DNA of 64,000 nucleotides from Clitoria ternatea. Taxonomy: Eukaryota; Streptophyta; Magnoliopsida; Fabales; Fabaceae. Where the stretch lies: NCBI GenBank assembly GCA_037962975.1, contig CM075669.1, forward strand, positions 187,558,501-187,622,500, read 5' to 3'. The position numbers were made by a program, and so were the translations under genes. This document shows positions 19,182-31,022 of the stretch, piece after piece. Position 1 is the first letter of the stretch, and the number at the start of each line of letters is the position of its first letter. The notes below the pieces were generated by a model, which saw only the letters and a program-made list of their open reading frames with translations, made no database searches and was not told the origin of the DNA.

Positions 19182-21022
19182 GATGCCCCTCTTTACTTCT
19201 TTTTCATGAGAAAAGCATGAAGTTTCTTCTTGCTTTTGAAATGGAAAGGGAGTAAAGACGTGAACACCATGTCGAAATCACCAGGAATACCAGATGAGGG
19301 AGTAAACCTAGGAATTGACACTTGAATCACCTCCTTTTTTTTTTAAGAATTACCCTAGTATCTCGAGAAGCCTAGAATCCGAAGCTTTGGAGAAACATGA
19401 ATGAACTGGGGTGTGCTTGGAAATTGTCTAGGTAGGGGATTTCTAAATCTATGACTGGAAAATAAACGGCGTAGGTATCTCCTCTCAGTGAACAACAAAA
19501 GTAAAGGTGAGGGTGTTGCCTTTCGGTTGACAGGAAAAGAAAAAGGTGAGGGTGTTGCCTCTCGGTTTACAGGAAAAGTAAAGTGTGCCATTTGTCCGGC
19601 GATTAGAAAGTAAAGGGGTACCATTTGATCGGCGACTGGAAGGAAAAGGGTGAGGGTGTTGCCTCTCGGTTGACTGGAAAGAAAAGGGTTGCCATTTGAT
19701 CGGCGATAGGAAAGTAAAGGGGTGCCATTTGATTGGCGACAGGAAGGTAAAGGGGTGCCATTTGATCGGCGACTGGAAAGTAAAGGGGGGCCATTTGATC
19801 GGCGACAGGAAGGTAAAGGGTGAGGGTGTTGCCTCCCGGTTGACTGGAAAGTAAAGGGTGAGGGTGTTTCCTCTCGGTTGACTGGAAAGTAAAAGGTAAA
19901 AATTGGGGGAGCTAACAGGACGTCTCGTCCGAATTAACTCTCTGTACCTAAAAGCTTGGGGTGATGCCTCGACTTGCCATGACTGAAGCCTTTGATTGAA
20001 AGAGAATAAATCTGGGATGATGCCCCAGTTTGAGATTGTTTGAAAGAATCTTGGGGTATTACCCTTTGTTTGAAAGGAGGAGGCCTGGGGTGATGCCCCA
20101 GTCTTGGAAAAAGTGATCTGGGGGTCAACAGGACGTCTTGTCCAAATTAACCAAGATCTGGAGCTTTGGGGTGATGCCCCAATTTTGGAAAAGTGATCTG
20201 GGGGTTAACAGGACGTATCGTCCAAATTAACCAGGATCTAGAGCTTTGGGGTGATGCCCCATTTTTGGAAAAGTGATCTAGGGGTTAACAGGACGTCCCG
20301 TCCAAATTAACCGGGATCTAGAGCTTTGGGGTGATGCCCCAATTTTGGAAAAATGATCTGGGGAGATGCCCCTAGTTTGCAAGAAAGATCTAGGGAGATG
20401 CCCCAATTTGGAAGAGAGATCTGGGGAGATGCCCCAGTTTGGAAGAGAGATCTGGGGAGATGCCCCAGTTTGAGCTTTTTAGTGAGAGGAGCATGATGGG
20501 TGCTAGTTTGGTAATGGTGAACTCACTGGGGAAGGATAAGTCCTCTTAAGCCTGATCAAAGAAATATCCTGGTTGAGGGAGCTGAGTCCATTTTGCGGTT
20601 TTCCTCAGGAGAGATCTTTAGTCTATGTTCTACTGAAGTACGAACAATAGGTCTTGCTGAGAGAAAACTTTGGCGAATACCTACTTTTGGATGATGGATT
20701 TGGTGTCCCTTTGACAAAAGAGTGAGTTAGTATAAAAAGACTTACAGGTAAATCTTCCCTGACGACTGGCTTTTTAAGATAACTCATGGATGAAATAGAA
20801 AGATCCTCTGACTTTTGGCAAGCGTATTTAGCAGAGATAGTTATGCTTATACCAAGCGAATTCTGGCGCTAGGATGTATTTCGTTCCCCATAACTTTACG
20901 CTCTGTCGTTTCCAATTTCAAAAATTTATTTTAGGTAAAAACTTGTTTATTCATAAAATTTAGTCATGAACACATGTAGGAAGAAGGGTGACTTTTATTT
21001 AGCGCTAGGATGCATTCTGGCG
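19182..21022 (-). repeat. 3' untranslated region of B: polypurine tract and tandem repeats
   Basis: Minus-strand TAAAGAGGGGCATC next to the LTR is the polypurine tract. From about 19480 to 19900, units of roughly 33-40 bp recur around CCATTTGATCGGCGAC and GAGGGTGTTGCCTCTCGG. From about 20030 to 20475, units around GGGGTGATGCCCCAATTTTG (up to about 80 bp, some with GTTAACAGGACGTCTCGTCC) recur. The hypervariable, repeat-bearing region before the 3' LTR is a known Tat-lineage property. At 20860-21030 GCGCTAGGA occurs several times at the point where integrase breaks off. Confidence 0.85.
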
Positions 21023-23654
21023 CTAGGAGACTTTTATTTGCACTATCTTCTTGATATTTTTGTTGGCTGCCTCAACTGCTCCATTCATTTTCAGACGGTA
21101 TGGAGAGGAGTTGTGGTGGGAGATTTTAAAGCTCTCGCAAAGCTCTTTCATCATTTTGTTGTTTAAATTTGTACCATTGTCCGTGATGATTTGGTTTGGT
21201 AGGCCATACCGGCATATCAGCTCACGCTTGATGAATTTGACTACAATTTTCTTCGTTACATTGGTGTACGAAGCTGCCTCCACCCACTTGGTGAAATAAT
21301 CGATGGCCACTAGAATGAAACGATGACCGTTTGAGGCTTTTGGCTCAATGGGCCCAATTACATCCATACCCCACATTGAAAAAGGCCATGGTGCTGACAA
21401 GACATTTAAGGATGAAGGCGGTGCGTGAATGTGATCAGCATAAATCTGGCATTTATGACATCTCCGTACGTAAGCAAAATAGTCTGCCTCCATAGTCATT
21501 CAATAATACCCGGCTCTCAGGATTTTTCTTGACATGCCCATTCGTATGAGTTCCGAAAGATCCTTCATGGATATCTTTCATGATTTGATTTGCCTCAACG
21601 GTATCAACACACCGGAGGAAAACAGAATTGTAGTTCCTCTTGTATAGTACGTTACCACTCAATAGGTATCCTATAGCTAGCCTTCCCAAAGTTCGTTTGT
21701 CATTATCCGTGATGCCCTCAGGGTATTCTTGGCATTGGAGGTATCTTTTGATGTCATGATACCAAGGTTTGCCATCTAGCTCTTCTTCTATGACCTGGCA
21801 ATGGGCAGGTTCTTGTCGTTTCTTTACCTCAATGAGAGGCACTTCGTAATCACTACTGACTTCGAACATAGCGGCTAGGGTGGCTAAAGCATCTGCCATT
21901 TGGTTGTCTTCCCGTGGAACATGATAGAAGGTAACTTCATCGAATCTTTTGATCATCTCCTTGATGTGAGCATGATAGGGAACTAGTTTACTATCTCTAG
22001 TTTCCCACTCATCCTTTAGTTGATGGATAACCAAAGCAAAATCTCCATAAACTTCCAGGATTTTTATTCCCATGTTCAGAGCTGCTTGCATTCCTAGAGA
22101 ACATGCTTCATATTCCACAACATTGTTGGTGCAATCAAAACACAGCCGAGCGCAAATAGGGATAAATTCCTTATCAGGTGAGATCAGGATAACCCCAATT
22201 CCATGTCCCAGCGCATTGGAAGCCTCGTCAAATCTCATGATCCATCTGGTTTCCAGACCATCTTCTTCTTTGGAAAGAGCCAAGATATCCTCATCTGGGA
22301 AATCATGCCGTATTGGTTGGTAAGCCTCAATGGGTTGGTGTGCCAAGTAATCTGCTAGCGCACTCCCTTTAATTGCCTTTTGGGTGACATATGTTATGTC
22401 GTATTCCGTCAGTAACACTTGCCAACGGGCAATCCTCCCAGTCAAAGCAGGTTTTTCAAAGATATACTTGATGGGATCCATCTTAGACACCAGCCAAGTA
22501 GTATGATTAAGCATGTATTTCCGTAAGCGCCGGGCAGCCCAAGCCAATGCATAACATGTTCTTTCAAGAGATGAATACCTCATCTCGCATTCAGTAAATC
22601 TCTTGCTCAAGTAGTGGATGGCGCATTCCTTCCTCCCTGTCTCATCATGTTGACCTAATACGTATCCCATGGATTCATTCAGCACGGTCAAGTATAGGAT
22701 TAGTGGTCTCCCATGAACAGGTGGCACCAAGACTGGTGGCTCCAATAAGTACTGCTTTATTTTTTCAAATGCAATCTGGCAATCTTCATTCCACTGCCCA
22801 GGCTAATTCTTGCGAAGCAATTTGAAAATTGGCTCACAGGTTGCTGTCATTTGGGAAATGAGTCGGGCGATGTAATTCAATCTTCCCAAGAATCCTCAGA
22901 CTTCTTTTTCAGTACGAGGAGAAGGCATTTCCAGAATTGCCTTGACTTTGTCAAGATCAACTTCTATCCCTCTCTCATTTACAATGAATCCTAACAATTT
23001 GCTAGATCTTGCGCCAAAAGTGCACTTGGCGGGATTCAATCTAAGCTTGAATTTCCTTAACCTTTTGAAAAGTTTTCTCAGGTCGGCAATGTGTTCTTCT
23101 TCAGATCTGGACTTGGCAATTATGTCATCCACATAGACTTCTATTTCTTTGTGCATCATGTCGTGGAAGAGAGTCACCATTGCCTTTTGATAGGTGGCTC
23201 CTGCATTCTTCAATCCGAAGGACATTACTTTATAACAAAAGGTGCCCCACAGAGTGATGAATGTGGTCTTTTCCATATCTTCTGGTGCCATCTTGATCTG
23301 GTTATATCTCGAAAGTCCATCCATAAATGAGAAGATGGAATGCTGAGCTGTGTTATCAACCAGTACGTTAATCTAAGGTAAAGGAAAATCATCCTTAGGA
23401 CTTGCCCGATTCAAGTCTCGGTAGTCCACACACATTCTTACTTTCCCATCTTTCTTTGGAACGAGAACTATGTTGGCTACCCATTGCGGATACTTAGCTA
23501 CAGCTAAGAAACCGGCATCGAATTGTTTCTTGACTTCTTCTTTGATCTTAAGAAGCATTTCTGGTTTTATTCGTCGCAACTTTTGCTTGATCGGTGGACA
23601 TTCCGGCTTTAAAGGCAACTTGTGTTCCATAATGTTATTATCCAGACCCGGCAT
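21023..23654 (-). pseudogene. Element B: RT, dual RNase H and truncated integrase
   Basis: RT begins near 23654 (VLVPKKDGKVRMCVDYRDLN) and carries the YVDD box in the piece 23324-22896. Stops break it at 23373, about 22896 and about 22803. A 430-codon piece (22745-21453) holds a Ty3 RNase H, in which the usual first Asp position reads VLNESMG, then a second, aRNH-type RNase H with RFD, VEYEA, YGD and MADALA, so its catalytic set looks complete. A frameshift near 21510 leads to integrase (CHKCQIYADH; DVIGPIEP; IITDNGTNL; NGAVEAANK). The frame then ends abruptly at 21023: the C-terminal part is gone and repeat sequence follows. Confidence 0.9.
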
Positions 23655-24172
23655 ATCTTGATACGACCATGCAAAAATGTCTTAAAATTCCCAGGGCAGT
23701 TTAATCAATTCACTCTGCCGTTGTTCGCTCAAGAGGGTGCCTATCTTGACTTCTTTATTTTCCCCTTCATCTCCCAGGTTAATGGTCTCAATCTTTTCCT
23801 GATGAGGTTGGATTTCCTTATCTTCCTGTTCCATTAATCTCGTCAATTCGGGTGAAGGTTCAAAGTTTTCCTCATTCTCCTCATAGGCGTAATCATTCGG
23901 ATTATCAGAGTCATGAAATAGAACCGAGTTCTCATTACTCTCAGAAGAATCGCTTTCAGATCTACATTTGGTGTTATATTATAATGAATGAAAACAAAGA
24001 AAGACAAGCAAATAGAAGGTTTAAAAGAAAGGGATTGAACAAAGATGAGGTATAAAATTGGACTGCTTTCATTTAATTTAACAAACAAACAAGTTTTTTG
24101 CCTTTATTACAAAATGGATCCCAAAGCCTTAGGCATAGCAAAGGGATGGACAAGTTTTGAAAACAACAACAA
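23655..24172 (-). other. Element B: protease-RT spacer, presumed Ogre intron
   Basis: Protease (ending 24173) and RT (from 23654) are in different minus-strand frames, and the spacer has no convincing coding content apart from an acidic stretch near 23940-23830. Ogre elements are known to splice an intron here. I did not fix donor and acceptor sites. Confidence 0.5.
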
Positions 24173-27100
24173 TTACTTTGACTGAGGGTTGATAGTTGTG
24201 GGGAACTCCATGATTTCCCAGTTGTCCAATTCTTGACCGGGTAAGCAAGCATGCACCAATTCCACATCATAGCTGAGTCCGTCTCCAACCATAGCCACCT
24301 GACCCGGATATATAATCCCGGCGCTCCTGAAGCTTTGATAGAGGTCACAGATAGGGATTCTAGTAGTGTCGAACTCTTGACCGGTAAGACGAGCAATCCT
24401 TCTCTCCCTTCTTTCTTCTCCTACCCTTTTTCTATCAGCTGCTGTAGGCTTGTATCCCAGACCATATCTATCCTTGTTCTCTGGGAGGCATATAGGTTGG
24501 GTCCTTCCTTCCAATTCTCGTCCTAGCCCTTTTCCCAGCTTGTATCCTTCTCTGAACATTGTCTTTGCAACCATCAGAGGCATATTTGGGAAAGACGTCT
24601 TTGTAATGCTTGTTGCGTTTACAACCTCTAAAGCTTGAAATGAGGTTTTGAGGGCTTCCTCAGTTGCTTCAATGTATGGGGTGTTGGCAGGTTTGCTGAC
24701 CAACAAGTCCTCTTCTCCAGAGACAATCACCAACTTATTATCAATGATGAATTTCAACTTCTGGTGCAGAGTGGAAGGGACTACCCCAGCCGAATGGATC
24801 CATGGCCGTCCCAGCAAACAACTGTAAGCGGGCGTAATATCCATGACTTGAAAAAGGATTTGAAAGGTACATGGCCCAACTTGTATAGGCAGTTTAATTT
24901 CTCCCATAACCTCCCGGCGAGTTCCGTCAAAAGCCCGGACTACCATAGAACTAGGTCTCATATAGGTCCCATTAAAAGGCAACTTTGCCAACGTAGATTT
25001 TGGCATTACATTCAAGGACAACCCATTGTCAACAAGCACCTTCGCCATGATATGATCTTGGCATTTTACGGAGATATGAAGGGCTTTATTGTGCCCTCTT
25101 CCTTCTACCGGTGTCTCATCATCCGTAAAAGTTAGATAGTTGTTGGCCACAATGTGTCCTACTATGCCTTCGAACTTATCTACCGGTAAATCATGTTTCA
25201 CATGTGCCTCACTCAAAACCTTCATCAGTATGTTCCGGTGTGGTTCGGAACTCATTAGCAAGGACAACAAAGAAATTTTTGCCGGGGTGTGGTTCAGTTG
25301 GTCCAACACCTGGTAGTCACTATGACGAATGAATCTTAGAAACTCTTGGGCTTCCTCTTCAGTTATGGCCTTCTTTGCCTCACCAGAGGATTCTCCCTTC
25401 CCAGGTCTAACATCCCCTGTAGCTTTGTCAAGTTTTGGTTCTGGGGGAGCATATATTCTTCCACTTCGGGTGACACCCCCAATTCCAGCAATATTCGTGA
25501 CAGGGGATGATGGTGTAGGCTCAACTACCTCAGAACTAGTAACAACCACATCAGTGCCATACTTCCACGACACAACTCGTGAATCCTTGTAAGGGAACGG
25601 GGTTGGTGCGTTCATCGTGATGACAGTCTTGGCAGGAGTCGAAGCCACAGGTGCATTTTTGTTGTAAAATATGACTAGAGGCTTTGGGGCTCGAACTCGG
25701 CTTTACTCTTGTATCATATTTATTCTGCCTTCACGATGCCGGCAAACTTCTATGACATGACTATCCATAAGTCCCTGAAGGGTTTTTTGGAAGTCCCTTC
25801 GCTTTGCGGACTGGAGGTCATTGCACTCTTCATCCCATGATCCTTCTATCAATCCCATCTTAAGCATATAGGAGTGAATCATTTCCAATGGCATTTGGAT
25901 GTCCTCAACCTTGGAAATACATTCCTCATCTTTTTCCACAGCGTTAACACCTGGCCTTCCATGGTTAGGCAGAGGATTGGTGGTCACATTCAGGCTTTCC
26001 TCTTTGAAGCTTATCCAATCAGCTCTGATTAAATCCCTTACCTTAAATTTCAGTGCCAGGCAGTTCTCGGTGGAATGTCCTGGTGCACCGGCGTGGTAAT
26101 CACACCGCGCATTTGGGTCATACCCTCTGGGATAAGGTGGTCGAAGCGGTTTTAGAGGGAAAGGTGCCACCAGTGTGTTTTCAATAAGATGGGGGAGAAG
26201 CTCGGTGTAGGTCATGGGAATTGGATCAAATTGCACTTGAGTGCGGTCATTATTCTGTCTCCTCAGGTTTGGATTCGGTGGGTTTATTTGCGGTGGTTGG
26301 TATGGTGCTTATGGTGGTACAGGTGGTCACATAACTGGTGGTCAGAAATGTGGTGGGTTTGAATTTGGAATTGCAGCCACATATGGGTGTGGCGCATTAT
26401 GGTAAGTTGACGGAAAGGTGACGGGGGTAGGTGATCTGGGCTGGTTCCTTCTTTGATTGTGAGAGACCAGGTTAGTCTCTCCCTCTCTTCTTTTACCTTC
26501 TCCAAGTGAAGGTTTTCTTGCTGCTCCAACCCCAGGTGGGCCACGAGTAATCTTCCCAGTCCTCAGGCCATTCTCTATTCTTTCTCCGATAGTGACGATG
26601 TCGGAGAAATGGGAGGAAATGCTTCCAATCATCTTATCGTAGAAGGGTGACTGGAGTGTATCAATAAATGTGGAAATTACCTCTTTCTTTGATAGAGGCG
26701 GGTCAACTTGAGCTGCTACCTCACGCCACCGTTGGGCGTACTCTTTAAATGTCTCGTTATCTTTTTTGGTCATGTTCTGCAACTGTACTCTATCTGGCGC
26801 CATATCCAGATTATACTTGTACTGTTGCATGAAAGCATCTACCAGATCTTCCCAACAGCGTATACGAGATCGTTCAAGATGATTGTACCAAGTTAGAGGT
26901 GCTCCAGCCAGACTATCCTGGAAATAATGAATGAGCAAAGGGTCATTGGAAGCGTGAGAAGCCATCTTCCGGCAATACATGATAAAATGGTTCTTTGGAC
27001 AGGTTAACCCTCGATACTTATCAAATTCAGCCATTTTGAATTTGGGAGGAATGACAACATCGGGAATCAGACTGAGTTGTGCAGCACTGCTCATTCCAAA

Positions 27101-27738
27101 CCGATTCGTTCTTTCCATTTCTCTTAAACGCCTTTCTAGGAACTCTAACCTTCCCTCCTGGGTAGCAACAGCAGCGCTTGGACCTGCAGCAACATGATGA
27201 CTAGTACCCCTAATTGGTTGGTCGATATGTGCCGGGTTTACATTAGGCATCGAGATGTGGGGTCTGGTTGTTGCTTGGGTAGCTTGTGGTTGCGCGACTT
27301 ATGTATGGATCGGAATCGTTTGAGGATCTCGGATGGGTGGAGCGTTTGGTTGAGCCGTATGAAGGATTGTTTCCTGATAATCAGGCTCTTCTTGAAGTGG
27401 TGGGAAATAGTCAGGTGGCAATCCATATGGGGGAAAGGGTTTGATTTCCTAACATGAATAGTTAGGGGAGGCGCAACAGGGTTTGAGCTTGGCCCTCCAG
27501 CAGGACCCTGAGTGTGTTGGGGAGTGGATGGTCGTTGTCTGGTGTTTTTAACACCTGCTGAAGAATCCCCTTCTGTGACTCTCCTTTCAAGAAGCTTGGC
27601 CATCTCAACCATCTATTCTTTCAGCTGATTGACTTCGGCTCTCAAGCTCTCATTTTCTTGTTTCATTTCAGCCATGAGTTTTGTATTGAGCCTAGTCGCG
27701 TAAGGATGTCTACCCGTTATGTCTGGAAACCACAACAT
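24173..27738 (-). pseudogene. Element B: gag-protease with G-patch, broken
   Basis: Gag starts at 27738 (MLWFPDITG), meets TAG at 27615-27613, shifts frame between about 27430 and 27250, and continues as 27250-26342 (capsid: LAGAPLTWYNHLERSRIRCW) and 26236-25703. The latter has a CHHC knuckle, CDYHAGAPGHSTENC. After a stop at 25703 the same frame gives 25648-24173: a retropepsin whose active site reads VLVDNGLSLNVMP (DNG, not DTG/DSG), LLGRPWIH, and then a G-patch GYKLGKGLGRELEGRTQ, typical of Ogre protease regions. The damage (two or more stops, one frameshift, active-site change) rules out a working product. Confidence 0.88.
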
Positions 27739-27984
27739 TTTGTTAGGAAAATAAAAGTAAACAGATAAAGAAAAAAAGGAAAAGAAAAACAAATCATGTT
27801 ACGCGAGATGCGATTCTGAATTTAGTGTGTATTCTCCGACCGTTCCTCAGAACGTCCCGTTCAAAAGTACTAGGTAAAGCAGTAAAGTGGAAATTAACAT
27901 GAAACAATTGTGAAAGCAGATTTATTCATCATTCCATTCTTCTGTAGAGGTACAATATTACTTGAAAGATTTGATTATAACATT

Positions 27985-29925
27985 TCAACCATCCCTGGCC
28001 CGAGCAATCATGTCCCTCATTTTACAAAGTCTTTCCTGGCAATAATTCAAAAATGATGATATCTCTTTTGGGGTGGATAAAGGATTGATCATGCCTTCGG
28101 CCTGCTTCAACATTGAGGGAAAATCCTCCAAGATTCCATTAGCTATGTATGCCAACTTGGCGAAACGGTCCATCCATAAATGAACGACCTCGTCCCGTTG
28201 AGCTAACTCAGTCTCCAAAGCTCGTGTGGCCTTTTGGCAGCGTTGCTCAGCATCACAGGCTTTTTTCTGTTCATCATGTATTTCTTGCTCATAAGCCCTC
28301 ATTGTTTCATCAAGCTATTGCTCCAATTTGTGGACCTGGCTTTGCAGCATTTCCTTTTGCACCGAGGTCTCTTTTTCTTTTTCTTTGGATAGTGTCAGCA
28401 TGTTTTTCAGGACTTGTTTTTTGGCCAATATGGCGTCACTCTGTTGGCCTTTTGTTTTAAGCTGGGAATTAGCCGCACGAAGGAAATGGTCCTGTTTCAC
28501 CCTGTAGTCTTCATCAATCTTCCTCTTCTTTCGCATTTCATCCATAGCATGTTTCCCTTCGGAATTCTCCTTCCTCTGAAGGGAGCACTCTTGTTGACAT
28601 TTCAAAAGATCTTCTTCTAGCTTCTGATTCTTTGCTGTCAACTCTTCTATTTGTGCCTTTAGAGCCATGGTGACCTTGTCTTCCATGATGACTGGCGGAG
28701 GGAAATTATTCGCGGATTGGTATGAAGGGCTTTTGAAAGGCAGTTTTACAATAGAGGCCCTGTTTAGGACCCATTCAAAATATTCAGCCCCTACAGCATG
28801 GCTTCGTGCCCCTAATTCTTTTCCCATTTTATGGATCTTCTTCCACGCATTAGCTATATCCTGAACACCAGATGTGTAATTCCCTTTTGCATAGTACAAA
28901 ATGAAAAGAGTGAGCAGTTTTTCGTTTGGTGGCCCGAGTAGAGGATAAGCCAACTGACACTTTGCAATAACAGGGTTGTAGTTGATGCATCCCTGCGTGC
29001 CCATGAGAGGAACATTCGGATAACCTCCGTAACTGTAGATGATTGACTCAACCATTAGCCATTGAGGATACCACCTGACTTTTTCAGCTGTAAGGCTTAC
29101 GTGGTGATTAGCCCATTCACGCCCACTCTTCACGGCCAATTGGCACAATTTCAAATCAAAAACCGGACACTCGGCTTTACATATTTGATGGAAGATATGA
29201 GATGTGAGCCATACATATAAAACGGGTAAACAACAAATGATCCTCTTTCCCCCTTGCGTGTGGCAGAAATCCATGGTGCAATACACATTAGCCAAAATGG
29301 CTGTGACGGGATTCTGGAGCCGGTGCTTACGAGCCAGGAAGACAGCAACGGCATCATAATCTACGTAGTTGTCTAAATTAGGGAACAAGACAACCCCATA
29401 AATAGTGAGGGCTAAAGTATCCATGAAAGCCTCCCATTCCTCTTTATCAGCCAGGATCTGCATGTGCTTCTCAAGAAATTCTCGGGTGAACCCGGGAACT
29501 TGATTTCTGTTCATTTGCACATTCCTCAATGCCTCGGGAGAGATCCTCAAAACACGGGCGATTGAAGCGGTTGTTGCGTGATGGTCAAGATGGCGATAGG
29601 GAATTTACCCTTCCACTTGTATCCCCAATATCTGTTCAAATTCTTCGATTGACGGAGCCAATTGAAAATCTCTAAATGTGAAAAAGCGGAGGGGTGGGTC
29701 ATAAAATTGTGCCAAGGCTGTAATTGCTTCGGTTTGGACTTCCACCTCCAATAGTTTTAAGATCTTCCCATATTTCCTGGTAAGGGCCATCTTCTGAGTC
29801 AGACTTAATCTTTTCCCCAGTGCTTGTAGACTAACTGTATCAACTTTCTTAGCTTTGAGATGTAATATTTTCTTCAACTCTGTCACATCTGTACCATAAT
29901 TGTCATGTTTCATGTTAATTTCCAT
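27985..29925 (-). pseudogene. Element B: ORF1 upstream of gag (DUF7745-like), two in-frame stops
   Basis: A single frame of about 646 codons runs from MEINMKHDNYGTDVTELKK (29925) to 27985, broken only by TAA at 29607-29605 and TAG at 28317-28315. The N-terminal half (SIEEFEQILGI; AVAVFLARKHRLQNPVTA; VYVWLTSHIF) resembles the plant-specific domain annotated as DUF7745 and found in Ogre ORF1. The C-terminal third is Gln/Glu/Lys-rich coiled coil (EELTAKNQKLEEDLLKCQQE). The extra ORF before gag is a hallmark of Ogre; its role in the element is unknown. The family match is from memory of motifs. Confidence 0.75.
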
Positions 29926-31001
29926 CCTTGCTCAGAGATACTGCCAATTTCTGAATCGTTTCCTACGAATATCGAAATAAAGAAAAGGAATCAGTTATTG
30001 TTATGTTTTGAAATTCATGTTTTCCCCAAAGATGTGATGTAAAAAAAAATTGTTTTTGTTTTTGGGAAACATTGATTTCCAAAACTCATGCGAGTCTAAG
30101 TTGCAGAAGCCATAGATTTTCTTAATCGTCATTGATGCCCCAGTTAAAGGGACACAAAATTGTTTCTTTTGATTTTCTTGTTTTGACGACCAGGAAAATC
30201 TACAACTCAGGACTTGGAGGTACATGATCAAAAGAGAATTATCCATCCACTCAAAGTGTACTGGGTGTTTTGGAAATGAATCATTATTTTTGAAATAGAG
30301 TACCCTCAATGGATAGATAATTCATTCATTTGGATTTAAAAGGGAGAGTGAAAATGACATAAGGTAAAGTTAAGTCTGCCCTTTTGTGGCCTAGGTTGGG
30401 TTTTGTTGAAAGTTTTTTCTAGGCCCTATGGCTTGTCTAAAAGTGACTCTTCACATCGGGTGGCTTTCACTAGATATCTAGAAGGTCACCAGAGCCAAGA
30501 TCCTACCCATGACAGGGACGCAAATAGTGGGGAATCCACTAAGTGCGTATATCATGAGAGGTCAAACTCTGGTTGTGGTTCTCACGAACACCGGATAGGA
30601 AGTACATCCCATACGATTCCGTTACCAACCCCTCCTAACTTAAGCTTCATTTGGGGCCCGGGTATGGGGCGCCACTCATAGGTGTGTGCAAGTAATTGTG
30701 AGTGTAGTGTGTGAAAGGGCATTCAATACCTTTTACCTTACCTCATTCTGCACAAAGAACAAACACAGAACAAATATACAAAATCATCTACCCTAGAGTT
30801 CAATGATTGCAGAAAAGTAACATGGTCCTCTAGCCTAGGGTTCAACAAACATGCAAACATTTACAGAACATAAATGATAGAATATAAATAAAACAGAAAC
30901 CATATACAAATATTGACAAAAAATAAAATAAAAGAAGAAGTTAAATAATTATTATGCTAATTAAAACATGCGCTATCAAGTTGACTGGCTTGACTCTCTA
31001 A
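29926..31001 (-). other. 5' leader of element B
   Basis: About 1.1 kb between the primer site and ORF1. No domain recognised; small open frames here (for example 30309-30001) show no family signature. 30395-30700 is GC-richer than its surroundings. Confidence 0.65.
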
Positions 31002-31020
31002 GTCCCCAGTGGAGTCGCCA
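31002..31020 (-). promoter_or_regulatory. Primer binding site of B (tRNA-Arg type)
   Basis: Minus-strand TGGCGACTCCACTGGGGAC begins 2 nt inside the 5' LTR end. It fits the tRNA-Arg-type primer site reported for Ogre elements; the tRNA assignment is from memory. Confidence 0.75.
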
Positions 31021-31022
31021 TC

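Noticed and set aside
19603..19794. Repetitive ORF with PLYFPVADQMA-like units
   Set aside because: It is the translation of the tandem repeat in B's 3' untranslated region, not a protein gene.
27985..29925. ORF1 of B as a captured host gene
   Set aside because: An ORF with this type of domain in this position is a known feature of Ogre elements, so capture is not needed to explain it.
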